64,000 bases of DNA, taken from the NCBI RefSeq assembly GCF_039555335.1, contig NC_092642.1, forward strand, positions 61,359,776 through 61,423,775, written 5' to 3'. Each line of letters begins with the position of its first letter. Within the stretch, counting starts at the first letter, position 1. Positions 57,701-64,000 of this stretch are shown here, piece by piece. Under the pieces are notes generated by a model that saw only the letters and a list, made by a program, of their open reading frames with translations, was not told the DNA's origin and did no database searches. A program made the translations under genes and the position numbers. This stretch comes from Amphiura filiformis. Taxonomy: Eukaryota; Echinodermata; Ophiuroidea; Amphilepidida; Amphiuridae.

Positions 57701-60700
57701 ACAAGAAATCATATCATTACAGTGACATGCAGACATCCCTGAGTAAGCTGTATGATAACTATAGAGGAACTGAGGACCCTATGATTAATCAGGCTGTTTA
57801 TCCTACGTCGTTATTTTTCCAGGTAGGTCACAGGGTGAAAGGTCAAAGCATTTTGTCAGAGGTCACAAAATTGCTCTAGTTAGCATTTTACAGGAGCAGG
57901 ATTTTTGTGTTTTTCCTGACACTAGCAGTCAAAGGCACTTGACACAAACATGACAAATGATCTACCGCGTACCGGGTATGCACCCCAGATAGACGGACCT
58001 CTGTCATTGGGCAGAAATTGGAATGAATTTTACCAAAACAAGAGTGCTGAAAGACCCTTGATGGTGATAATTTTAGCTCTAAAAGACTCCCAAATTCAGG
58101 CGATTTTGTGCTACAAAGCCAAGAAAGATCCCAGTTCGCACCTCTGAAATACCTCCAAGCCAAAAAATATAAATAAATAGTAATAAATATTATTGTTTGC
58201 TTGTCCATAGATGGGTCGGTCGGTCGGAGAATATTTTCTTCTTATATCTTTACCAAAAGTATTATGTTAAGTAGCCCTCTTGTTTCTATGTAAAACACTC
58301 ACTGACCACAGATTTTTCACCAAAAAACTTAAAGTACTGCATTTTTTAGTTCAACAAGCAATGTTTTACGAGTAGACGCCGATGATGATAATACGATGAA
58401 AATTCCTGACTTTTTTGGTAAAATTGTAAAAAAAACAACTTAAAAAGTACTACGGTCGGGACTGCCGAGACGGCCGGTTGGACTAGCACAAGCAAACAAT
58501 CTCTTTGGCCTTATACCGGTTTGCCGTCAGCTCCAAAATACCCACCATTTCAGAAAATTGACCATGTGCTCCATTCATCATTTTTATTTTTCAGTTTCTG
58601 TACTTATGTGGTAGAAATGCAAGAAATATTTGGCGTAACCCACGGGTATCAACGGGACAGGTATGTGAAATTATTTCCAAAATCATTTCCCAAATATTTA
58701 GGGAAAAGCTGTAAAAACTGTGACAATTTGTGTTCAATTTGGCCGAAAATTTTGTATACCGATGGGTTCACTAGTTGGCCTCAAAAATTTGCATTACAAC
58801 GACTATAATGACTATTTTGAAAATCAAAATTTTAATCAAGCCTATAAGTGCCAAAATACACAAATGAAGTTTGTACTAAGAATGAACATATTATACAAAA
58901 GCACCCAAAACACTGTTAAATTATGCTGTGACCCGCCATAACGAAATGAGTATAAAGTCGCAAGTTGGTAGTTTCGAGACATCCTGGCTGACTGAGTTGA
59001 TGGCTTTGTTTGTGGCCGCGCACTTGTTCAAGCCAATAGTATGTCTGTATGTCCTTTGTGAATTGGGGGCGCACAATGGGTCATTCACGAAGGAAACAAA
59101 GACCACCAACGCAATAGCCAGGGCGTTTCGAAACTACCAACTTGCGACTTTACGCTCATGTCGTGATGGCAAGTCACAAAATAATGAGCTTATATTTGAC
59201 ATAATAAACTTTCATCAACATTTACAAAGAAGCATGACATCATTTCAAACATATATTGCAGTCTACATGCATACTGAATTACACGGCCCAGCTAGCGCCC
59301 CGGGGCTAGAGCACACAAGAATATACTGTTCAACTTGACATTCTTGTTTTTCTCATGATCAATGATGAGATGAGATGAGAGAGATGAGATGAGATTTCTT
59401 CATATCTAAATTTTTTGAAGTACTTCTAAGTACTTCTAAGTAGCTAAGTTTTTAAGTTTTTATATATTTTTTTGTAATGTCTTTGATTTTTATGGAAATA
59501 AAATATGAAATGAAATGAAATATGAAATAAGTACTTCAGTGATTAAAGGTACGAACTCCCCGGGGGCACTTAACACAAATGACCATACGGGTATGTTCCC
59601 CCTATTTGGGTTTTGCAGCTCCGAAAGTCCCCCTATATTTGACCAAAATAGAGCTCCGAAAGACTCTTGATTTTGATCATTTCATCTCTAAAAGACCTAA
59701 AACTTGCTCATTCCTCATATTTCTGGTTTTTCAGGCGATTTTCAACCAGAAAGCCAAGAAAGACCCTTGATTTTGACTGTTGGCAGCTCCAAAAGTCCTC
59801 ATTTTACTTGTTCGCAGGTTGGGCGTAAGACCATCCTCTCTAAATGTAGCAGGTCACGCTAAGGTAGTTCTGACATTGGACGGAAAGGTTGCACAGTGAG
59901 CAACTCTGTACTAAGTGTTGCTGAGTGTGAATGACCATTTGACTACTTATTCTAAACCATTGAAATGGAAAACTGTGCATTGTGTTCAATAGAATAAGTT
60001 TCTTATGTAGCATTTATGTAAAATATTCCCTTTTTTGCCAACATAATCGAAAGTCACAGTAGTGGACCAGAGATAATGGATAATGTGATAAGACACCTAT
60101 ACCGATTTTGAGGACCGGTGTGCGGTTTGCCGAGACGTCATTGTGACTCTTAAAGCCATAGTGTACGATCTTATAATATGAAATTGGTTAATTTTTTTCA
60201 AACCTGATTTTGTTTGCATATTTGTAATGTTTACACATGTCCCAACTTGCACCTAAATGGAATCGGCCAAATTTGTTGTCTTTGTAGGTCAACAGAGCAA
60301 AGTTCGACATATTATCATAATTTAAAAATTATGATAATAATTATGTCCTCCCATAGAACTGAATGTTAAATGGTCAAAATAACCAGTTGGGTTTTATTAT
60401 TAATATAATTTCAACATTTTGAATAAAGAATAACAAAATTAAAATTTGACGGAAATCGTACATTAAGGCTTTAATTAATTATAAGTATCCAATCGTCACA
60501 TAATGGCGGCTCGGTAAACCGTACACCGGTCAGGTCCTACTACGTACCGTGTAATAAAACGATACCGTAGAGCCCTCTACAGAGCTCTGCTGAAGAGATG
60601 ATTTCGATGGATAAGTTATTATAAATTATTTAACTTTATAACTTATTAAGAGTCACAAAAATGGCGACCCGTGCTAGTTGTCCTCCAACTAACGATCGAG

Positions 60701-62811
60701 TGTCGTAGGCCTGAGTCGTGTAACCCTAATATTTACTATGGTTTTTCGTTTTATAGATTTTTGTTTCATCCGTGTTTGCTCTAATAGTAGGTGCTATCTA
60801 CTTCCAACTTGACAAGACAGCTACTGCTGGAGTTCAAAATAGGTGAGCATGTCCAGAGACTCTAGAGAAGCTATCCTGAGCTAGCTGATTATATTATCCC
60901 CATCCCGGATGTATTCGTGTTCCATTTTTTAGGTTTTTTCTAAATATCTGGAAATCCCCTTTGCAAGAGTTGGCGCGTAAAGACATTTTGGGATTCCCTC
61001 AAATCACTATAAACAAAGTCTGGACTAGTTATGGATTGGGTATTCCCCATAGATTGTAAAGTGAATATGACATCATATTGGATTTCCCCTGGGAAAGGAT
61101 GTGATATGAAAGGTTAATATTTATAATCTTTGTTTCCCGATTACATCATTATGTTATGAAAAAGTAGTAATTGGCTATTAATATGATGGGATTTTTTTGT
61201 GCTTGGTATATAAGAAAATGTAAACACAAATTGCGAATCAGACATATCTAATGTAGACAATGTATTACTTACTATCCAGTAATATCGGAGAAGAATACGT
61301 CAAAGTGCGTACTTCTTTCAAGAAAGGAATTTATACTATTTTTATTCTTCTGTCCACTTGCTGAAGTCTGGTTTATGAATCAACACATCTGTCAATATTA
61401 GTGGAAACAGAGCGGATAAGGAGGCAGGCCTGTTTTCCTGATGAAATTGTGTGAAAGGTAAAAATAGCACCATTTTGGAGATAGTCAGCTGTGCGAGGAT
61501 TTTATGCAAAGGATATAAAAGTCGTCAGTGGACTTCGTTGAACAGTGATCATCGCAGGACAAGTGAATCAGGATAATACATCAGAACATTGAAATTAACA
61601 AGAAGAAGAAGGCTGCGGGCTAGTGACGGGGACTTATTTTTCGCACCGCGTAAAGCTAAATTTATACTCCATCGCTAAGCGATAGCGATTGGTTTTCAAC
61701 CAAATGAGGTAGAGCGCTTTTTGTTGGGTTGAGAAAAGCACGCTACCTCATTGGTCAAATACCAATCGCTCGTCGCGCAGCGATGGAGTATAAATTCAGC
61801 TTTATTTACTAATCTACTTGTTTACCTTGATTTTGTTTATCCAATGTGTTTATTACTTTATTTGCAGAGTCGGTGCATTTTTCTTCATCGCAATGAACAT
61901 GCTATTTGCAAACACCAGTGCAGTAGAACCATTTATTGCAGAGCGAATCGTCTTTCTGTAAGTAAACAATATTGCAATATGGATATTTCAAAATATGACA
62001 CTGGAATTAAAGTAATAGGCAGGGCCGTCGCTAGACCATTTTCTCAGGTGGTGTATAGAAATAATATTATAACATTATAGAACTCATACAAAGATTCTTA
62101 TCATTTGATTGGTCAATTACTATTGATTATTCTTGCTATTGCACTCCGCGCCCGCGCAATAGTCCTTTTTTCACTGCACTCACTCGCAGCTTCCATGGCA
62201 ACGCTGACAGACGCGAGCGTATATCTCGCACAGAGACTACCCCGATTTGCCTGTCTGTAAATATGCGATTTCTTGATTGGCACACCACACGCTGCTCTAC
62301 AGCTAAAGGTCAAATACAGTGTGGTATTCACATCAATTTTACACTATCGGAGGGAGGGGGTTAGGGGGTTGAAAATTTCTTTTGGGGTTGGTTTTAAGGG
62401 GGGTGAAGATATTCTATAGGGAGATTGAGTTAGCAAGCCAACTCCCTAACCCTACCGCCACCCCGCAAAGACCACACTGGTCAAAGGTCAGCCGACGTGA
62501 AAGGTCTTACTTTTCGTATTTGACGGTGTTTTGGGATTCGCCAGTGAAGACTCGTTGGTAACTGGATCACGCACCTTTTGGAATTGGCAGTTCATGCCAT
62601 AGACTTTGTGTTGCGATCATTTCGATCGTGGTGCAGAACTCATTCGCTGGCGAATTGCTAATGATCCATTTTTGTGTTATCTTCAGACATGAGTCTGCGA
62701 GTGGATTTTACAGAGTATCGGCTTATTTCCTAGCCAAGATAACAGCAGATTTGATACCAGTTCGATTCTTACCAACCGCAATATTTGCTACCATATCATA
62801 CTGGATGCTTG
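45640..62811 (+). CDS. ABCG2: ABCG2-like ABC half-transporter (13 exons, 3' end outside window)
   Basis: ABCG2 (BCRP) is a plasma-membrane half-transporter that dimerises and uses ATP to export lipophilic and conjugated compounds. Here 13 exons join in perfect phase: 45640-45706, 48625-48794, 51765-51824, 52811-52925, 53212-53364, 54334-54491, 55545-55696, 56409-56513, 57614-57822, 58595-58660, 60757-60842, 61868-61957, 62687-62811, about 502 codons from the ATG at 45689. In order: N-terminal NBD strand FHDVDYVI; Walker [11 protein letters not shown]-loop YVVQDD; signature VSGGERKR; Walker B ILFLDEP; H-loop FSIHQPR; the ABCG2-like [10 protein letters not shown]; linker; TM1 to TM3 with [14 protein letters not shown]. 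Human ABCG2 is 655 residues, so TM4-TM6 and the large loop lie beyond 64000. The NBD-first order is the ABCG hallmark. Orthology to ABCG2 rather than a lineage-specific duplicate is inferred from overall similarity. Confidence 0.93.
46749..47014. mobile_element. Palindromic MITE family K1, copy 2 (ABCG intron 1)
   Basis: Arms AATTGAAGACCTGAGCGCAA...GTCCACTTGGCCCCTCAACA and their inverse. The central segment is reversed relative to copy 1 (CTTTCACAACCTTTCATGAT). Confidence 0.9.
47125..47515. repeat. Short tandem repeat, three units of about 150 bp
   Basis: Each unit has TTTGACA(C/T)CA(C/G)TCGGGG, CATACCTTCTTG.CATTTC and a TTATGAGGAGT(A/G)TC segment; units begin near 47151, 47297 and 47446. 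They are diverged. In the intron before ABCG exon 2. Confidence 0.82.
47516..48624 (+). other. ABCG intron 1 sequence before exon 2
   Basis: No repeat family or coding exon recognised. The last 30 bases form a T/C-rich tract and acceptor (TTCATCATATCCAG). Confidence 0.45.
48625..48794 (+). CDS. ABCG2: ABCG exon 2 (NBD N-terminal strand)
   Basis: The acceptor is CATCATATCCAG and the donor TCAA|GTAAGG. The exon reads [20 protein letters not shown] and then [19 protein letters not shown] and YILRDV plus a split asparagine codon. [10 protein letters not shown] corresponds to human LSFHNICYRV. If exon 1 is not used, translation could start at the internal ATG at 48661. Confidence 0.85.
49016..49672 (+). 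mobile_element. TTAA-flanked palindromic element P1, copy 3 (ABCG intron 2)
   Basis: Bounded by TTAAGGGCTGGGGTATGAACG and ATTTTAGATCCCTTAA. It is nearly identical to copy 2 at 38047-38714, with the same fold-back centre (near 49325). Confidence 0.9.
49971..50033 (-). repeat. tRNA-like sequence in ABCG intron 2
   Basis: The minus strand has GGTCTATACACTAGCGCGCT and the B box GGGTTCGAGTC at roughly tRNA spacing; no intact acceptor stem. It is tRNA-derived, not a functional tRNA. A weaker, similar plus-strand segment is at about 51151-51220 (GGCACAGTATAGGC, GTGGTTCGAACCCC). Confidence 0.45.
51765..51824 (+). CDS. ABCG2: ABCG exon 3 (Walker A)
   Basis: A 60-nt exon, acceptor CATTACAG and donor GTAAGT. 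It reads [21 protein letters not shown] (split residues at both ends), against human NGIMKPGLNAILGPTGGGKSS. It binds the ATP phosphates. Confidence 0.95.
52232..52533. mobile_element. Telomere-like-ended element with tRNA-like core (copy 2, ABCG intron 3)
   Basis: Left end TTAACCCTAACACG, right end GGGTTAGGGTTAG. The plus-strand core has GCGAAACCCAAGACCTGTGG, GGCATGCGAGGGGTC and the B box GGGTTCGAACCCC, followed by a T/C-rich tract and CTTCCCGTCGCC. It aligns with the reverse complement of 3841-4133. Confidence 0.7.
52811..52925 (+). CDS. ABCG2: ABCG exon 4 (NBD core up to Q-loop)
   Basis: Reads [38 protein letters not shown]. It is 115 nt and ends in phase 0 at YVVQ|GTAGGT; the Q-loop glutamine is the last codon. 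A damaged partial copy of this exon lies 20 bases into the following intron (about 52947-53039). Confidence 0.95.
52947..53039 (+). pseudogene. Partial duplicate of ABCG exon 4 within intron 4
   Basis: Shares CCAAGGGTCTCGGAGGGATA, GTGCTCAT, GGCCAGTCACAACCAG and GATTTCAAACTCATAT with exon 4, but has an insertion (AACCATATGATAT) that breaks the frame, and no splice sites. It is a tandem duplication of exon sequence now decaying in the intron. Confidence 0.9.
53212..53364 (+). CDS. ABCG2: ABCG exon 5 (NBD helical domain)
   Basis: 153 nt, phase 0 at both ends (TCATAG / GTAAGA). Reads [20 protein letters not shown] and [20 protein letters not shown], ending [10 protein letters not shown], closely matching human ABCG2 ([20 protein letters not shown]). 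Confidence 0.96.
54334..54491 (+). CDS. ABCG2: ABCG exon 6 (signature motif and Walker B)
   Basis: 158 nt, acceptor CAACTTTAG, donor GTAAGC. Reads [20 protein letters not shown], then [20 protein letters not shown] and [12 protein letters not shown]. It carries the ABC signature and the Walker B aspartate/glutamate (LFLDEP) and D-loop (GLD). Its 3' 83 bp plus the donor and 20 bp of intron are repeated in tandem immediately downstream. Confidence 0.96.
54409..54779 (+). repeat. Tandem array of the Walker-B exon end plus splice donor (3.5 units)
   Basis: Unit 1 is exon 6 itself from codon K of [10 protein letters not shown] (54409-54511). Units 2 (54512-54614), 3 (54615-54722) and a partial unit 4 (54723-54779) follow without gaps. 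Units 1 and 2 are 103 bp; unit 3 is 108 bp because GATCT is doubled. Each complete unit ends TCAAG|GTAAGCACAGAATGATC, so three equivalent donors lie in a row (54492, 54595, 54698). Units 2-4 read KPRILFLDE(P/S)TTGLDAS with shared third-position differences from the functional exon, so they resemble each other more than unit 1. Confidence 0.95.
55168..55498. mobile_element. MITE family M1, copy 3, 46 bp upstream of ABCG exon 7
   Basis: Ends TTAGGCCGTATAAGATTAATG and CATTTTATACGGCCTTA. The body is inverted relative to copies 1 and 2 (CTCCTTCATCAATTCATGAA near the right end). Confidence 0.9.
55545..55696 (+). CDS. ABCG2: ABCG exon 7 (H-loop)
   Basis: 152 nt, acceptor CTTAACAG, donor GTAAGT. Reads [50 protein letters not shown]. 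The H-loop histidine is in FSIHQPR; human ABCG2 has [17 protein letters not shown]. Confidence 0.96.
55799..56249 (+). mobile_element. Inverted duplication flanking a Penelope/GIY-YIG-type coding fragment
   Basis: Two arms of about 148 bp (55799-55946 and, inverted, 56101-56249) flank 154 bp. On the plus strand, from about 55985 through the right arm, the frame reads GHHFDTKDVRI, one stop, then [29 protein letters not shown] and [29 protein letters not shown] followed by QPSLNRGGG is a pattern I associate with GIY-YIG-linked retroelement ORFs (Penelope-like) of aquatic animals. The left arm encodes the tail ([18 protein letters not shown]) on the minus strand. Family name from memory, moderate certainty. 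Confidence 0.6.
56409..56513 (+). CDS. ABCG2: ABCG exon 8 (NPADFFLD region)
   Basis: 105 nt, acceptor TTCATTTCAG, donor GTAAGT. Reads [34 protein letters not shown], matching human [20 protein letters not shown]. Confidence 0.95.
56571..57094. mobile_element. hAT-like MITE with perfect 8-bp duplication GTATCTGG, containing a second MITE
   Basis: The ends CAGGGGCGTAGCAAG and TTGCTACGCCCCTG are inverse; GTATCTGG flanks directly (56563-56570, 57095-57102). An inner element about 56631-56984 has ends CAGGGCGGGATTTACC and GGTAAATCCGGCCCTA, so one element inserted into another. Open frames across it are not proteins. Confidence 0.92.
57360..57446. mobile_element. Diverged relative of the 22663 hAT-like MITE
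   Basis: CAGGGCTATTCTAACGTGC...GCACGTTTGTGCAGTGAGAT...CCGTGCCCCTG resembles the ends of the 22663-22896 element but with internal deletion and mismatches. No target duplication seen. Confidence 0.45.
57614..57822 (+). CDS. ABCG2: ABCG exon 9 (NBD-TMD linker)
   Basis: 209 nt, acceptor ATTTTACAG, donor GTAGGT, ending in phase 0. Reads [51 protein letters not shown] and [11 protein letters not shown]. The linker is the least conserved part; the end corresponds to human YTTSFCHQ. Confidence 0.92.
58595..58660 (+). CDS. ABCG2: ABCG exon 10 (66-nt exon before TM1)
   Basis: Exactly 22 codons between TTTTTCAG and GTATGT, phase 0 on both sides: [22 protein letters not shown]. It aligns without gaps with the human segment of 22 residues beginning LRWVSKRSFKN, keeping R, N, NP, S and the final Q. 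Skipping this exon would preserve the frame but remove the amphipathic connecting helix. Confidence 0.9.
58928..59177. mobile_element. MITE with about 50-bp inverted ends in an ABCG intron
   Basis: GTGACCCGCCATAACGAAAT...AAGTCGCAAGTTGGTAGTTTCGA at the left and its inverse at the right (TCGAAACTACCAACTTGCGA...GGCAAGTCAC). The interior of about 150 bp has no coding capacity. Confidence 0.88.
59340..59535 (+). repeat. Retroelement-like 3' tail with ATGAA/GAGAT microsatellites
   Basis: GATGAGATGAGA repeats at 59355-59395 and GAAATAAAATATGAAATGAAAT at 59495-59530, like the 3' ends of non-LTR elements such as the one ending at 8991. No coding part is attached. Confidence 0.4.
59558..59840. repeat. 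Dispersed repeat family D1 (GGGGGCACTTAACACAAATGACC)
   Basis: Shares CACTTAACACAAATGACCAT, AAATAGAGCTCCGAAAGACT and AGCCAAGAAAGACCCTTGAT with 62867-63210 and, more diverged, with 57929-58140 and 58515-58580. All copies seen are in ABCG introns in the same orientation. Confidence 0.8.
59841..60756 (+). other. ABCG intron sequence, no feature recognised
   Basis: AT-rich intron ending TTTTATAG before exon 11. A perfect AT palindrome (CATAATTTAAAAATTATG) lies near 60315. Nothing coding. Confidence 0.5.
60757..60842 (+). CDS. ABCG2: ABCG exon 11 (TM1)
   Basis: 86 nt, acceptor TTTATAG, donor GTGAGC. Reads [20 protein letters not shown] and TATAGVQN plus a split arginine. Human counterpart is IIVTVVLGLVIGAIYFGLKN and GIQNR. 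Confidence 0.96.
60843..61867 (+). other. ABCG intron with a terminal palindrome
   Basis: Featureless except for a palindromic element at 61652-61804 (AAAGCTAAATTTATACTCCA and its inverse TGGAGTATAAATTCAGCTTT; about 70-bp arms with TACCTCATTGGT), which ends 63 bases before the exon 12 acceptor. It is probably a MITE. Confidence 0.7.
61868..61957 (+). CDS. ABCG2: ABCG exon 12 (TM2)
   Basis: 90 nt, acceptor TTTGCAG, donor GTAAGT. Reads [20 protein letters not shown] and PFIAERIVF, matching human AGVLFFLTTNQCFSSVSAVE and LFVVEKKLF. Confidence 0.95.
61958..62686 (+). other. ABCG intron sequence, no element recognised
   Basis: Includes a GC-rich patch near 62140-62160 and a GGGAGGGGGTTAGGGGG tract near 62350. 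No coding or repeat family assigned. Confidence 0.45.
62687..62811 (+). CDS. ABCG2: ABCG exon 13 (TM3), last exon in the window
   Basis: 125 nt, acceptor ATCTTCAG, donor GTAAGT. Reads [41 protein letters not shown] and a split glycine. Human ABCG2 has HEYISGYYRVSSYFLGKLLS in the same place. A good donor shows the gene continues past 64000. Confidence 0.96.
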
Positions 62812-62866
62812 GTAAGTGAACATCCCACAGCAGATAATGATTCCTTTAATTTTACCCTCTCCACGC

Positions 62867-63240
62867 ATGCCGGGGGGCACTAACACAAATGACCATACAG
62901 GTATGTCCCCCCCATTTTTGGATTTCGCAGCTCCAAAAGACTCCCTATATTTGATCAAAATAGAGCGCAGAAAGACCCTTGATTTTTATAATTTTAGGTC
63001 TAAAAGACCCCAAAATCGCTCATTCCTCATATTTCTGGTTTTTTCAGTCAATTTTCAACCAGAAAGCCAAGAAAGACCCTTGATTTTGACTGTTCGCTGC
63101 TCCAAAAGTCCTCATTTTTTACTTGTTCGCAGCTCCGAAAGACCCCCCATTAACCAGTTTGCCGTCAGCTCCCAAAGACCTACCACCTCAAAATTCCGGG
63201 GGAACATACCCACCAAAAGTTTTTGATGTGCTCCCTCCGG
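62867..63240. repeat. Dispersed repeat family D1, longest copy
   Basis: Begins CCGGGGGGCACTAACACAAA and ends near GTGCTCCCTCCGGG, its rough inverse. It shares multiple blocks with 59558-59840 and 58515-58580. Non-coding; it ends where a LINE fragment starts. Confidence 0.7.
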
Positions 63241-63520
63241 GCACGCAACTGCAACTTCATATTCCGTATACAAACCGCTGCCTAAGGGATCAGGCTTTCC
63301 ATATTGCTGGCCCACGGATATGGAATACTCTTCCACAGCATATTCGTGAGGCCCCTACCCTAAACAGGTTCAAAGAACTCCTCAAATCACATTTATTTCC
63401 TGTTTCATAATACTGTTTTTGTTTATATTCATTTGCATATGCATGTTTTTGTAGCGTAAGTCTATTGTAGTTTAAGTCCTTTGTAATGCGCTTTGGTATT
63501 TTATGATAATGATAATACAA
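63236..63520 (+). mobile_element. CR1/Jockey-type LINE 3' end (ORF2 C-terminus)
   Basis: The frame reads LQLHIPYTNRCLRDQAFHIA, GPRIWNTLPQHIREAPTLNR and FKELLKSHLFPVS, then a stop and an A/T-rich 3' UTR ending in TGATAATGATAAT. The RAF.VAGPR.WN.LP...R......FK..LK.HLF pattern is the C-terminus of CR1-group ORF2. It is a severely 5'-truncated copy. Confidence 0.85.
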
Positions 63521-64000
63521 GAAACTAACGATGAAGGTAAAAACTTTGCTGGGTATGAAGCTGATGAAAATGGTATCATCATAAAAAATATTCAGACTTG
63601 CTTGAGCAAGTCAGCCTGGGTTGAGTTAAACGAGATCTGCTCAAAATTAGCCATCGAGTTGGTTAAATCAAACAACGAAAACTTTGCGTATGCCATAAAG
63701 GCAGGTGAAACTGTTATGGTTTGTAACAAAGTATATAATTTATCATTTTATCATAAAGAAACTTACTGAAACTGAACTAAGCAACTGGAAAAATCTTGAA
63801 TCACAGGGAAGACTTGCGGACCTCGAGAAAGCAGATTATGCATGTTCATGGAGCATTTAAAGAATGGTGATTTAAGTGTCGACCTGATTAAGTTTATCAC
63901 CAAAGCTAGACTCCAAATCGCTGAATCAAATTCATTGCTCCATGTAATGTTTCCTCAGGTCAGCAAGTCGTGCCCTCTTTGCAGAAATCCATTTGATACA
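63521..64000 (+). mobile_element. LINE-like ORF remnant, runs off the window
   Basis: An open frame to 63769 with no start context of its own is followed, in shifted frames, by LTETELSNWKNLESQGRLAD, LEKADYACSW, IKFITKARLQIAESNSLLHV and CPLCRNPFDT. A CxxC tail with DT after a helical segment is typical of C-termini of some non-LTR elements. Frames are interrupted at about 63770 and 63857. Whether this belongs to the same copy as 63236-63520 is not clear. Confidence 0.5.

Noticed and set aside
59579..59770. 63-codon open frame containing [15 protein letters not shown]
   Set aside because: It is the translated dispersed repeat D1, also seen at 62870-63100.
57823..60756. Apparent loss of the conserved segment before TM1 in the ABCG gene
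   Set aside because: A phase-compatible 66-nt exon was found at 58595-58660, so nothing is missing.
63503..63769. Independent host gene starting at an internal ATG
   Set aside because: The downstream shifted frames show LINE-type C-terminal features; no splice sites or promoter context.

Overview
This is animal (eukaryotic) genomic DNA: two multi-exon genes with GT-AG introns, no operons, and a very high load of non-LTR retrotransposon remnants, foldback or MITE-like elements and tandem satellites. The palindromic word TAGGCCTA (often ATAGGCCTA) recurs throughout the intergenic and intronic DNA. In my experience that points to a marine invertebrate deuterostome (echinoderm or hemichordate). 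This is an inference from sequence style, not a proof.

Left end (1-10 kb): a SWEET-family sugar transporter (SLC50A1-like) on the minus strand. Five coding exons were found by splice-site reading (9979 down to 3372), with consistent phases and both MtN3 repeats recognisable. The last exon (TM7) was not identified. One intron carries a nearly intact non-LTR retrotransposon. Other introns carry a hAT-like MITE, a short hairpin, and an element with telomere-like inverted ends and a tRNA-like core.

Middle (10-45.6 kb): no host gene recognised. It is a repeat landscape: a 34-bp satellite (10.85-12.13 kb) split by a TA-flanked CACAG-ended element that carries a SAM-like first exon; a 148-bp satellite (13.5-14.5 kb); two MITEs joined head to tail through a shared TATA; a truncated L1-like element with a perfect 13-bp target duplication; several 8-bp-TSD hAT-like MITEs; TTAA-flanked palindromic elements; a decayed mariner; a minus-strand LINE fragment; a 165-bp satellite interrupted by a CTAGTC-rich element; and G-tract and palindromic MITE pairs.

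Right end (45.6-64 kb): an ABCG2-like ABC half-transporter on the plus strand. Thirteen exons (45640-62811) encode a short N-terminus, the whole nucleotide-binding domain (Walker A, Q-loop, signature, Walker B, H-loop), the linker and transmembrane segments 1-3. The rest lies beyond the window. The most distinctive feature is that the 3' part of the Walker-B exon, with its splice donor, is repeated about 2.5 more times in tandem directly downstream. A fragment of an earlier exon is also duplicated in its following intron. The introns are packed with MITEs, including an inverted duplication around a Penelope/GIY-YIG-like coding fragment, and the window ends in LINE remnants.

The two genes are unrelated membrane transporters (sugar uniport, ATP-driven efflux) on opposite strands about 36 kb apart. 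Nothing in the sequence ties them into one pathway.
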